A stretch of DNA of 64,000 nt, from the NCBI GenBank assembly GCA_029572815.1, contig JAKPUQ010000209.1:62001-126000 (forward strand), in the 5' to 3' direction. A program made the position numbers and the translations under genes. The stretch comes from Bacillota bacterium. GTDB taxonomy: Bacteria; Bacillota; Clostridia; Oscillospirales; Ruminococcaceae. Positions within the stretch are counted from its first letter, which is position 1. Every line of letters begins with the position of its first letter. Of the stretch, positions 25,300-33,986 are shown piece after piece. Below the pieces are notes generated by a model. It did not search any database. It worked only from the letters and a program-made list of their open reading frames with translations, and was not told the DNA's origin.

Positions 25300-25770
25300 A
25301 TGGTTATCATCGAAATGGAAAACGGCAAGAAGATAAAGATCAAGCTTTATCCCGATATCGCTCCTATCTCCTGCGAGAACTTTGAGAAGCTTGTAAAGCA
25401 GGGATTCTATGACGGACTCACCTTCCACAGAGTCATTCCCGGCTTTATGATCCAGGGCGGCTGCCCCAATGGCACAGGCACAGGCGGTCCCGGCTGGACA
25501 ATAAAGGGCGAGTTTTCATCAAACGGCGTAAAGAACGACCTGAAGCACACAAGAGGCGTACTTTCCATGGCTCGCTCCATGATGCCCAACTCAGCAGGCT
25601 CACAGTTCTTCATCATGCATGATGATGCTCCCCACCTTGACGGCAACTATGCGGCATTCGGCAAGGTAGTAGAGGGCATGGAGGTAGTTGACGAGATCGC
25701 AGAGTGTGAAACAGACTACAGCGACAAGCCCACAACACCTCAGGTAATGAAGAAAGTCACTATTGAATAA
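25300..25770 (+). CDS. Peptidyl-prolyl cis-trans isomerase, cyclophilin type
   Basis: Cytoplasmic cyclophilin of 156 residues that speeds proline isomerisation in folding. It shows the catalytic F-H-R-V-I-P-G-F-M-I-Q-G-G, the F-F-I-M-H segment and L-D-G-N-Y-A-A-F-G-K-V. The Trp often found near the binding pocket is His here (A-P-H-L-D-G). GGAGG precedes the ATG, and a strong shared terminator follows. Confidence 0.93.
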   Translation: MVIIEMENGKKIKIKLYPDIAPISCENFEKLVKQGFYDGLTFHRVIPGFMIQGGCPNGTGTGGPGWTIKGEFSSNGVKNDLKHTRGVLSMARSMMPNSAGSQFFIMHDDAPHLDGNYAAFGKVVEGMEVVDEIAECETDYSDKPTTPQVMKKVTIE

Positions 25771-25791
25771 TAGTCATAAAAGCACAAAAAC

Positions 25792-25823
25792 AAGCCCGGA
25801 AGCATTTTCACGCTTCCGGGCTT
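25792..25823. terminator. Bidirectional intrinsic terminator
   Basis: A perfect 12-bp stem (25792-25803 with 25812-25823) with T-rich flanks on both strands, between the convergent cyclophilin and CE12 genes. Confidence 0.9.
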
Positions 25824-25853
25824 TTATCATACTGTCCCTAACTGTTTGGCAGC

Positions 25854-28800
25854 TCACTTGAGGTACGGAGCAAGTCCGCTTATGTTCTGCTTTCTTACCT
25901 CTCCTGCCACAAGACCTGCCACGATGTTGGCGCCCTTCTCACAGAAGTGAGTACCGTCGGTAGAGCCTGCAACAGCACCCATAAGGTGGTAGCTCTTGGC
26001 TGTGTCATAGCCAACGGAATTATAGTTGTTCACCATAAGGGTATTCAGGTCGATACAGGGAATGCTGTACTTCTTGGCAAGGTCAAAGCAAGCCTGATTA
26101 TAGTTGGTATAGCTGTTTACGAACTTGCCGCCTGAGTAAGCCTTCATACCGAGCGTAGTAGTCACCAGTATGGGAGTAGCTCCCTTAGCTTTTGTGGCGT
26201 TGATGAACTGAGTCATGTACCACTCGTATGAACCGCTTGAGGGATTATTGACATTTCCGCAGGTAGGAGCATATCTGTCCGCATTTGCAGCGCCTGCATC
26301 ATTGATAGCGAACTGTATCATAACGAAGTCGCCCTCTTTGAGGTTATTGGCAATGGCATCAAATCTGCCCTCATCGTAGAACTTCTTGGAGCTTCTTCCT
26401 GCGATGGAGTGATTTACAACAGTAAGGTCACTGTTGAAATAATCCTGTAAGTAGTAGCCCCAGCCCTGCTGAGGAGCTTTATCTGCACGGTAGGACTGCA
26501 CAGTGAAGTCGCCTGCGATATAGAGCGCATGGCTTCCGCTGACTGTCTGCTGTTCCTGTGAAGGGTCATAGTAATCGGCAAAGGGCTCATCGGTGATAAA
26601 GAGCTCGATGTAATCCAGATTGGGACCGCCCTCTGACATAGCTGACTGCATGAGGATAGTGTTCCTGCCCGCACTGAGAGGAAGGACAATACCGAACTCC
26701 TTCCAGTCGGTCCAGTCACCGCTTCCGGGGAAGGACTGCATCCAGCAGCGGTCAACATTGCCGTTTACAAAGAGCTTCATCTTTCTGTCGCTGGTGGAGC
26801 CGTTTGCGAAGCGGATATGTGTCATGTAATTGCCTGCCGCAGGAACGTCCACGGTGAAAGTGATATTGCTGTCTGTGGAATTATCCAGATTCACGTAACC
26901 CTCAGCCTTGGTGTAGCCGCTGTTTGTGGTCTCGGTCATACCGTTCTGTCACTGCTGGTCAACTGCGAAATACCTGAGCATCGCAGTGGTAGTAGTGGTG
27001 GTAGTTGTCTCTGCTGCTGTAGTAGTTGTAGTAACGGGTATCTCATACTCCTTGGGAGGCAGAGTCTCCAGCCTGAGCAGACATCTCTGAATGAACAGAG
27101 CATCGTTTGAGGTAAGCCCCACAACGTCCTTGTCCACGTCACCGTTGAGTGAGCCCTGATGAGTGAGGTGCTTTGAGTCAGAGCCGTTCAGACCATACTT
27201 ATCGGGATTTGCAATTGACTGCATGATGAGTATGGCACCAGCCAGCTCAACCTTACCGTCACAGTTTGCGTCACCGGGGAACACCTTCAGCACAGGCTCA
27301 GCAGGAGGAGCTGTGGTAGTTGTAGTAGTGATGACGGGCTGTGTTGTAGTTGTAGTAGTAGTGGGAACAGTAATGACAATGTCGTCCACCTCTATCATCT
27401 GCCACTTCTGGCAGTTATGACCGTTTACCTCCCACTGCTGGATATTGGCGCCGTTGTTGGTAGCAGCGCTTCCCACCTCAACAGCCGCCGCATCGCGTGA
27501 AGCTCTTGTGAGGAAGGTAACAGTGCCGTCGCCGTTGTCGCGTATCCTGAAGAACTGGTCACTGTAGCCGTTTTTCTCGGCAACAACGATGTTACCGCCG
27601 TTGTCCTTGCTTCCGTTCTCCACATAGAGGTACAGGTCGGCATTCTGGGGCTTTATGTAGAAATAATCTCCTGTCGCCTGAACGAATTTCCAGGTATTAT
27701 GGGGCTGAGAGCCCTCTGCTCCCCACTGCTGAACATTTGCACCGCTTGCAGTGCTTCCGTCGGCGACTTCCATATAGAGACCGCTGTTGACGTTTTTGAA
27801 CATATAGGTCACAGACTCATCGGGGTGGATGAAAGCACTTCCCAGTGCCAGCTCCTCCTGCATCATCTCAGCTATCTTCTGAGCGCCCTTCTTGCTCTGG
27901 TGGAGATCATCTGCCGAACCGTCAGCCTTAGTAGCGTAGTAGGAAAGCATACCGTCATAGCCCACTGAGAAGCCGAAATCCTGCCATTTTGTAAACAGGT
28001 CGATGACTCTGACGCTCTGCTCAGAGCCGATCTTGTCCAGGGCACCGCCGTACCAGCGTCCGGGCAGCTTAGGATTACGGGTAAGGTCGCCGCGTCTGCC
28101 CTGCTGCTTCACGAGGACAACGTCCATGCCCTTGGCCTTGGCTTTTTTGACCATATCGGTGACAGTATTGTAGTACTCCGTCTCGTTGGAGTAATTGGTA
28201 TCGTTGATACCGATAGAGATGATATAAACATCTCCCGACTTGCCGTAATACTCAATGGGAGCGAACTGACCTGCGTCCACGAAGCCCTTTGCGTACTGAC
28301 CGCTTGCAGCCAGATTGCGGACATCGTACTTGCCGCCGTCGAAGAACTGACCCCAGCCGTGCTGAGCAGTATCGGCAGTATTATAGTAGTTGGCAACGGT
28401 AGAATCGCCGCATATCCGTACAGTAGGCGGCATTTCGCCGGTGTCATTGAGCTTCTTTATCTCTACCGCAGAGATAGACTGCTCTCTCTTGGACATACCC
28501 TCAACAGCCTGGATATTGAGCTGACCGTCGGTAACGGGTATCTTGATAGCCTCGGAAGCCCCCCTGCCCGTCAGATTTATCATCTGGAGCATACCTTCCA
28601 TTTTGATAGTAGTTCTTGGCGCATTGCCGATAGTTACCTTTACCTGATACAGACCCTTGGGCAGATCAACGTTAAAGGTGTTGGCAGAACCGCCGTCGTT
28701 GAATTTGACGGCATCAGCCAGAACGCCGCTTCCGCCTGCACTGACATTGGCAACATTATTTGTCTGAGCGAAGCCATATCCCCTTCCCGAATTATAACCG

Positions 28801-28982
28801 TCCGCCGCAGAAACAGCAGTAAATCCGTTTGCAGCTCCGCTTCCGCCGAAGTCGAAGTTCCAGTCAGACTGAGCCGCACTCGCCGATACGGGACGTATCT
28901 GCTCTGCCGCGCCCAGACCTGTGACAGCCGAGAGCGAAAGAGCGAGGGAGGTCAGTCCGCCAAGCAGTTTCCTGATCTTCAT
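25854..28982 (-). pseudogene. Secreted dockerin protein with two CE12-type esterase domains, interrupted by TGA
   Basis: One continuous frame of 1042 codons is broken only by TGA at 26949-26951. Order: signal peptide (1-37); beta-sandwich (40-178); SGNH esterase of the rhamnogalacturonan acetylesterase type with G-D-S-T (Ser 194) and D-D-L-H (His 361); ricin-type lectin (about 388-532); Thr linker; type I dockerin (about 569-640, F-P-G-D-A-N-C-D-G start); Thr linker. After the TGA come a CBM35-like domain and a second SGNH domain. The TGA sits where CBM35 homologues have Trp, so TGG to TGA is likely. In the second esterase the nucleophile motif reads G-D-F-T (Phe codon 26505-26507), so Ser is lost although D-G-T-H remains. 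The first dockerin loop has Gly at its last calcium-ligand position. As written the product ends after the dockerin. Confidence 0.8.
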
Positions 28983-29029
28983 AAAACTCCTCCAATTCCG
29001 TACAAAATATGTACAATTTGTGTATTTTA

Positions 29030-29058
29030 ATTATAACACGTCGCCAACATTAAGTCAA
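29030..29058 (-). promoter_or_regulatory. Sigma-A promoter of the CE12 dockerin gene
   Basis: TTGACT (29053-29058), 17 bases, TATAAT (29030-29035) on the minus strand, about 48 bases before the ATG, which has GGAGGAG. Confidence 0.85.
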
Positions 29059-29191
29059 TATGTCTAATATGCAGATTTGAAGCATATTTATGAACTTTTC
29101 CTGCATTTTCCACACAGTCTGCCGCAAATAATCTCCTTACAACAAGACTATTTTACATAAAAGCCAAGTTCACGGTCACAGAGAGAATAAA

Positions 29192-29270
29192 TTTTAGTAC
29201 CGTAAGGCACTAAAATCAACACTTCACAGTTCTGATATGGTAAAATCAATAGTACCGATAGGTTCTAAAA
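29192..29270 (+). promoter_or_regulatory. Twin palindromic operators upstream of the XRE regulator
   Basis: Two 24-bp inverted repeats share the half-site TAGTACC/GGxxCTA. Site 1 (29192-29215) reads TTTTAGTACC-gtaa-GGCACTAAAA. Site 2 (29247-29270) reads CAATAGTACC-gata-GGTTCTAAAA. Centres are 55 bases apart, about five helical turns. Autoregulation by the adjacent XRE protein is the natural inference. Confidence 0.65.
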
Positions 29271-29304
29271 CTGTCGGATTTCAGACATGATCGGAGCTTA
29301 TAAT

Positions 29305-29532
29305 ATGTACTTTCAGCGACTGAGGGACCTCCGCGAGGACAAGGACATGAACCAGTCCCAGGTGGCGGAGCTTCTCCACACCAGCCAGACCGTATACTCA
29401 AGGTACGAAAGAGGCAGCAGGACTATTCCCGTGGAGCACCTGCTAATACTCGCAGACTTTTACGGCGTCTCCGTGGACTATATCCTGGGGCGCACCAACG
29501 TCAGGGAGCTGAACAAACGCCGCGCTCCCTGA
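29305..29532 (+). CDS. XRE-family transcriptional regulator
   Basis: A 75-residue DNA-binding protein that is nearly all helix-turn-helix: M-N-Q-S-Q-V-A-E-L-L-H-T-S-Q-T-V-Y-S-R-Y-E-R-G then L-L-I-L-A-D-F-Y-G-V-S-V-D-Y-I-L-G-R. The ATG at 29305 has GGAG eight bases upstream, better than the ATG at 29287. It precedes two RadC-like genes, and twin operators lie just upstream. Target genes beyond its own promoter are unknown. Confidence 0.85.
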   Translation: MYFQRLRDLREDKDMNQSQVAELLHTSQTVYSRYERGSRTIPVEHLLILADFYGVSVDYILGRTNVRELNKRRAP

Positions 29533-29574
29533 ACCATATACAGGCAGTTTCCATTCAAAAAAGGGGGGTTTTTA

Positions 29575-30258
29575 ATGGAAAGCAAGCACTCACACGCAGG
29601 CCATCGCGGCAGACTGCGCAAGCGATTTCTGGCCTCAGGACATGAGGGACTCTACGAGCACGAGCTTCTGGAGCTCCTTCTTTTTTATGCCCGTCCAGTA
29701 GTAAATACTAACGATATAGCCCACAGTCTTCTTGATGAATTCGGCACACTGGGCAAGACGGTGTCCGCCGACGAAGAAAGTCTCAGCAAGGTCAGCGGCG
29801 TGGGACGGAGCGGAGCCCTTTTCCTGAAACTCATGCACGATCTCGGCATAAGCAATATGCGCATTGCCCACAGCAATGAGACCCTTTCCAGGCGCTCCCA
29901 GCTTTGCAGCTGTCTGACAGAACAGTTCGGAAGCTCAGAAGCAAGAGTCTGCAACCTGCTATGTCTAAGCTCCCGTTCCGAGCTTCTCTCCACAGTGACC
30001 CTGCCCGTGGAAAAGCTCCTTGGCGGCGGAATGACGCCCCGTGAGCTGGCAGCAGCCATACTGAAAAGCGGTGCGGCATCGGTCTGTCTCGGCATAAACC
30101 ACGGCGCTGACCTTCCCCTGCCCCGTCCCGAGGACTTAGCACTTACACGAATGGTCGGCGAGCTGTTGTCCGCAATCGGCACAGGCTTCACGGACAGTAT
30201 CATCTGCGGCGGCGGAAGCAGCTTCTCAATGCGCGGAAGCGGCGCCTTCGCTTTCTGA
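29575..30258 (+). CDS. RadC-like protein with degenerate JAB active site
   Basis: A 227-residue RadC relative. The N-terminal helical region (H-E-L-L-E-L-L-L-F-Y-A then V-S-G-V-G-R-S-G-A) is kept. The metal motif H-N-H-P-S-G-D-x-x-P-S of the JAB domain reads I-N-H-G-A-D-L-P-L-P-R, so the first zinc His and the Pro-Ser-Gly turn are lost. The following copy retains H-N-H-P. The gene starts after GGGGGG and ends 3 bases before that copy, so the two products may work together. RadC proteins have no firmly established repair role. Confidence 0.75.
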   Translation: MESKHSHAGHRGRLRKRFLASGHEGLYEHELLELLLFYARPVVNTNDIAHSLLDEFGTLGKTVSADEESLSKVSGVGRSGALFLKLMHDLGISNMRIAHSNETLSRRSQLCSCLTEQFGSSEARVCNLLCLSSRSELLSTVTLPVEKLLGGGMTPRELAAAILKSGAASVCLGINHGADLPLPRPEDLALTRMVGELLSAIGTGFTDSIICGGGSSFSMRGSGAFAF

Positions 30259-30261
30259 GCC

Positions 30262-30978
30262 ATGGCAGACAAGAAGAAGCTGCGCAGGGAGCAGCTCATA
30301 GAAAAATACGAAACATTGGGCTTTGACGCCCTTACCGAGCAGGAACGTCTTGAGCTTCTGCTGTCCTACAGCTGCCGCGGAGATGTCGGGCAGTTAGCAT
30401 CTGACCTGCTTCGTGACTACGGCAGCGTCAATGCCCTCACCCGTGCAGACTCCACGCTGCTCATGAAGGATCTCCGCATAAACGAGCAGACCGCGGTACT
30501 GCTGCGGCTTATACCCAGTGTTAGCCGTGCCCTTTACATGGAGCGCTTTGCTGTGCGCACCCTCAACAGCGCAGAAGCCGCCATGACCTTCTTTGCCAGT
30601 CATTTCATCGGAGCAGTGGGCGAGCAGCTGATAATGACCTCGGTGAACAAGCGGTTCCGCGCAGTTAACACGAAGGTACTTGCTTACGGAACGGCATCGC
30701 GGGCGATGGCTACATACAGGGACATAGCGGATTTCGCCATAAAAAGCGACTGCGGCATATTCTTCATCGCCCATAATCACCCCCACGGCAGCGCACAGCC
30801 CTCTGACAGCGATATACTCTTCACCCGCAACGCAGCCCAGACCCTGTCCAAGCTTGGCGCTGTTCTTGCAGACCACATCATAGTAGGCGACGAAGAGGCG
30901 ATTTCGCTCCGCGAGAGTGGGCTTGTCCCCGAGCTGAATGTGTCTCCCCTCAGCGGCTACCGCATATCCGAACCATGA
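30262..30978 (+). CDS. RadC family JAB-domain protein
   Basis: A 238-residue RadC relative directly after its degenerate paralogue. The JAB metal site reads A-H-N-H-P-H-G-S-A-Q-P-S-D-S-D, keeping the two His and the Asp but with His in place of the usual Ser and Ser in place of the Asp after Gly. L-A-D-H-I-I-V-G-D near the end is typical. The N-terminal helical region is shorter than in canonical RadC. It ends at a bidirectional terminator. Confidence 0.82.
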   Translation: MADKKKLRREQLIEKYETLGFDALTEQERLELLLSYSCRGDVGQLASDLLRDYGSVNALTRADSTLLMKDLRINEQTAVLLRLIPSVSRALYMERFAVRTLNSAEAAMTFFASHFIGAVGEQLIMTSVNKRFRAVNTKVLAYGTASRAMATYRDIADFAIKSDCGIFFIAHNHPHGSAQPSDSDILFTRNAAQTLSKLGAVLADHIIVGDEEAISLRESGLVPELNVSPLSGYRISEP

Positions 30979-31070
30979 TAACCTATATGCAGGGAAACTA
31001 CTCCCAGCAGCAAAGCAGAAGTCAAAGCCTATTTCAGTAAGAAGATGAAGGGCTGAACCATAACCAAAAA

Positions 31071-31107
31071 AGCCATAGTATCGCCCAAAACAGGAAATAC
31101 TATGGCT
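31071..31107. terminator. Bidirectional terminator with GCCATAGTA arms
   Basis: An 11-base arm (31071-31081) pairs with 31097-31107. T-rich sequence follows on the plus strand and six T residues on the minus strand. The arms match those of the hairpin at 16160-16202. Confidence 0.75.
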
Positions 31108-31127
31108 TTATTTCTATATGTCACCGC

Positions 31128-31556
31128 TCAGCCGCGGTCGGTATGAGAAGTCTTGGTCCTGGTGAGAGTGAACTCCGTATGTGAGGTCACCTTTTTACCT
31201 GGATCGTTCTTATCGGGAGCAGTAATATCCATGGTCAGTCTGACGTCGCTGAACCCTTCCAGCATCTCAGACAGCCTGTACATGGTCTCCCGGAGGATAT
31301 TGAGCTGATTATCCCTGTATATCCTGCCTACAGCCGACTGCGTATCCGTTTCAAGAAGCGCATACAAAAGACTGAGCACCTGCTCGCAGGACTTAGGCGG
31401 CTGTGGAGCCCCCTCCTGTAAGGCAAAATCAAGGTCGGCGGAGCCGTCCTCGGCGACTATCCCAGCAAGCTCATGATTTGAAGCATACCTGCCGAAAATA
31501 TCAATAAATACGGGATTAGTGAAACATATCCTTATCCTGTTCTCCTGCTCAGTCAT
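31128..31556 (-). CDS. Hypothetical protein downstream of metK
   Basis: A 142-residue soluble protein without recognised domains. The first ~40 residues resemble a small alpha/beta segment (I-R-I-C-F-T-N-P-V-F-I-D-I-F-G-R), the middle is helical, and the end is Thr- and Lys-rich (T-S-H-T-E-F-T-L-T-R). The start at 31556 has AAGGAG eight bases upstream; the GTG at 31565 overlaps that site. It lies 12 bases after metK and is probably under the same SAM riboswitch, so a tie to methionine or SAM metabolism is possible but unproven. Confidence 0.6.
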   Translation of the reverse strand: MTEQENRIRICFTNPVFIDIFGRYASNHELAGIVAEDGSADLDFALQEGAPQPPKSCEQVLSLLYALLETDTQSAVGRIYRDNQLNILRETMYRLSEMLEGFSDVRLTMDITAPDKNDPGKKVTSHTEFTLTRTKTSHTDRG

Positions 31557-31568
31557 AAAAGTCACTCC

Positions 31569-32753
31569 TTATGCAAGCGCAGCCTTGAGAGCCTCTACTC
31601 TGTCGGTCTTCTCCCAGGCAACGCCCAGCTCCTCGCGGCCCATATGACCGTAAGCAGCCAGCTTTCTGTACTGGGGCTTTCTCAGGTCGAGCATCTCGAT
31701 GATAGCAGTAGGACGGAGATCGAATACCTTGCCAACAGCCTCAGAGAGCTTCTCCTCGTCCACCTTGCCTGTACCGAAGGTATCAACAAGGATAGAGACA
31801 GGCTTGGCAACGCCGATAGCGTAAGAGAGCTGGACCTCGCACTTGTCAGCGAGACCTGCTGCAACGATGTTCTTAGCGATATATCTTGCAGCATAAGCAG
31901 CACTTCTGTCGACCTTCGTCGGGTCCTTTCCGCTGAAAGCTCCGCCGCCGTGACGTGAGTAACCGCCGTATGTATCAACGATGATCTTACGGCCTGTGAG
32001 ACCGCTGTCGCCCTGAGGACCGCCTACAACGAAACGTCCTGTGGGATTGATGAAGAACTTTGTATTCTCGTCCATGAGCTCGGCAGGGATAACAGCCTTG
32101 ATAACGAACTCCTCGATGTCCTTGCGGAGCTGCTCCAGAGAAACATCAGCGGAATGCTGAGAAGAAACGACAACAGCGTCAACTCTTACGGGCTTGCCGT
32201 TATCGTACTCGATAGTTACCTGAGACTTTCCGTCGGGACGGAGGTAACGGAGAGTGCCGTCCTTGCGCACCTCTGTAAGCTTGAGTGCAAGCTTGTGAGC
32301 CAGAGAGATAGGAAGGGGCATGAGCTCGGGAGTCTCATTGCAGGCATAACCGAACATGATACCCTGGTCGCCGGCACCGTTTGAGAGACCGTCAGACTCG
32401 CTGTTCTCCTCTCTGTACTCGAATGCCTCATTAACGCCCATAGCGATATCGGGAGACTGCTCATCGATGGAAGTGAGCACCGAGCAGGTATGGCCGTCGA
32501 AGCCGTACTTGGCTCTGTCGTAGCCGATGTCGATAATTACCTGACGTGCGATCTTGGGGATATCTATGTCAGCCGATGTAGTGATCTCGCCCATACACAT
32601 TACCATACCTGTGGTAACGCAGGTCTCGCAGGCAACTCTGCCCAGCTTGTCCTGTTCGAGGATAGCGTCCAGGACTGCGTCTGAGATCTGGTCGCAGATC
32701 TTATCGGGATGTCCTTCTGTAACTGATTCTGATGTGAAAAAGCATTTACTCAT
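31569..32753 (-). CDS. metK: S-adenosylmethionine synthetase
   Basis: Makes S-adenosylmethionine from methionine and ATP. The 394-residue protein has the start [17 protein letters not shown], the ATP loop G-D-Q-G-I-M-F-G-Y and the conserved [14 protein letters not shown]. The ATG at 32753 follows AGGAGG; a longer frame to 32855 would run through the riboswitch and is rejected. It is controlled by an S-box leader and has its own consensus promoter. Confidence 0.97.
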   Translation of the reverse strand: MSKCFFTSESVTEGHPDKICDQISDAVLDAILEQDKLGRVACETCVTTGMVMCMGEITTSADIDIPKIARQVIIDIGYDRAKYGFDGHTCSVLTSIDEQSPDIAMGVNEAFEYREENSESDGLSNGAGDQGIMFGYACNETPELMPLPISLAHKLALKLTEVRKDGTLRYLRPDGKSQVTIEYDNGKPVRVDAVVVSSQHSADVSLEQLRKDIEEFVIKAVIPAELMDENTKFFINPTGRFVVGGPQGDSGLTGRKIIVDTYGGYSRHGGGAFSGKDPTKVDRSAAYAARYIAKNIVAAGLADKCEVQLSYAIGVAKPVSILVDTFGTGKVDEEKLSEAVGKVFDLRPTAIIEMLDLRKPQYRKLAAYGHMGREELGVAWEKTDRVEALKAALA

Positions 32754-32769
32754 TTTAAAAAAATACCTC

Positions 32770-32805
32770 CTGATAAAATAAAATGGCTTCTCAATCCAAG
32801 AAGCC
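32770..32805 (-). terminator. Riboswitch terminator of metK
   Basis: GGCTTCT pairs with AGAAGCC (32785-32791 with 32799-32805) and is followed by an ATTTTATTTTATC run on the minus strand. This is the off-state stem of the SAM-I leader. Confidence 0.85.
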
Positions 32806-32822
32806 TTGATAACGTTCAGTTC

Positions 32823-32919
32823 CTCATCTTTCGGATAAACCGCAGGAATTAGCACCTTCGACTCATGGTCGGGTTGCCAGGCTTCACAGGTCCTGATACC
32901 TCCGCCGCTCTTGATAAGG
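32823..32919 (-). ncRNA. SAM-I (S-box) riboswitch aptamer
   Basis: The minus strand carries the S-box landmarks in order: CTTATCAAGAG, GCGGAGG, the P2/P3 core with GCCTGGCAACC, GGTGCTAATTCC and GAAAGATGAG. P1 can form between CTTATC (at about 32914-32919) and GATGAG (32823-32828). The terminator follows. High SAM should terminate transcription of metK and the downstream hypothetical gene. Confidence 0.95.
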
Positions 32920-32929
32920 TCATGAAAAC

Positions 32930-32958
32930 ATTATACACCCTGCTCCGACATTTGTCAA
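32930..32958 (-). promoter_or_regulatory. Perfect consensus promoter of the metK leader
   Basis: TTGACA (32953-32958), 17 bases, TATAAT (32930-32935) on the minus strand, ending just before the aptamer. Confidence 0.9.
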
Positions 32959-33000
32959 TAGGAATTTACCTAATGCAACAAATTTTTTCGGAGAAAACAA

Positions 33001-33127
33001 ATGAGCCTCCTTTTCAGGAAGCTCATCTGCCATGATATAGGAATTATTGGGGATTTAATAATTTAATGTTGGGGTAAACATTAAACTACCATGAAAATCA
33101 GCTTCGGGATCTTCTCCCTCAGCAATT
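33001..33127 (-). ncRNA. Candidate small RNA transcript
   Basis: On the minus strand an extended -10 (TGC-TATAAT at about 33133) would start a transcript of about 125 bases. It would contain a perfect 9-bp inverted repeat (33062-33070 with 33077-33085). It would end at an ATGAGC/GCTCAT hairpin (33001-33026) followed by TTGTTTTC. No convincing reading frame lies inside. It is seen only as promoter, hairpin and terminator; no known RNA family was recognised. Confidence 0.35.
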
Positions 33128-33133
33128 ATATTA

Positions 33134-33329
33134 TAGCATAGGATTATGTATTTTTTGTGAAAAAACGAAACGAGCGGCACACAATATTTTAAACACTTAT
33201 TTTATGCTTTTGTGCAACACTTACAATAAATCATAGGTTTGTCCACCTGTTTTATACTAACTGTAATTTCGCCTCTACGAATTATCGCCTGTTATCACAC
33301 TTCATGCCATTACATAACTCTTTACGAGT
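33134..33329. other. AT-rich intergenic stretch
   Basis: About 200 bases between the candidate small RNA and the end of the HAD phosphatase gene. I see AT-rich sequence, a weak minus-strand promoter-like pair (TTGTAA, 16 bases, TAAAAT) and no gene. Confidence 0.4.
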
Positions 33330-33986
33330 TCACAGGAACGGAAACAATTCCGTCAGAACTCCGACAGAGTTCACGCCCTCGGGGACTTCCCTGCCGCAGC
33401 GGTTGAGCCAGACAGCCCTTATGCCGGCAGAGCCTGCTCCTCCAACGTCGCTGCTGAGCGAATCGCCCACATGGATCACCTCGTCAGCCGAAAGCCCCGT
33501 CTTTTCAAGGGCATACTCGAACAGCTCCTTTCGCGGCTTATAGGAACGTGCGTCCTCGCTTGTAAACATATCTTCAGGCTTCAGGGCGAGATACTCAACG
33601 GCTGCCTCTAAATCGCGCCTGTCGATATTGGATACTATATATACTGGCAGCGGACAGTTCTCGAAAAAAGGGAGCGTATCCGCAAAAACAGGCGGTTTCT
33701 GCCACTGTGCGAACATCAGCTCACTGAGCTCATCTGCGTCAGTCGCCGAACTGAAATGCCTGATAGTCTCTGCCAGAGACTCATGCTCAAGCTCGCGCTG
33801 AGTGCGGAAGCTCCCGCCGTATGAGCTTGTATACAGCCGCTGGAACACCTCCCACCAGTAGTCTGATATCTGCGAAATATTTTCCGCATTTCCCGTGCTG
33901 AATATCTTCTGTCCTACCCGAGCCACGACATCGCCGTCCTCATGGGCAAGAGTACCGTAAAAATCTGTGAATACTGCTTTTATCAT
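33330..33986 (-). CDS. HAD family hydrolase (subfamily IA)
   Basis: Predicted phosphatase of 218 residues. Motif I is D-F-Y-G-T-L (Asp nucleophile at residue 7), motif II is V-S-N-I-D, the lysine motif is S-Y-K-P-R-K, and motif IV is H-V-G-D-S-L-S-S-D. The substrate is unknown. The ATG overlaps the stop of the histidine kinase gene by four bases, so it is co-transcribed with the two-component system. Confidence 0.88.
   Translation of the reverse strand: MIKAVFTDFYGTLAHEDGDVVARVGQKIFSTGNAENISQISDYWWEVFQRLYTSSYGGSFRTQRELEHESLAETIRHFSSATDADELSELMFAQWQKPPVFADTLPFFENCPLPVYIVSNIDRRDLEAAVEYLALKPEDMFTSEDARSYKPRKELFEYALEKTGLSADEVIHVGDSLSSDVGGAGSAGIRAVWLNRCGREVPEGVNSVGVLTELFPFL

Noticed and set aside
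26949-26951. TGA read as Trp
   Set aside because: Many intact genes here end in TGA, including rpoD and the ANTAR gene, so this is a single lesion or error.
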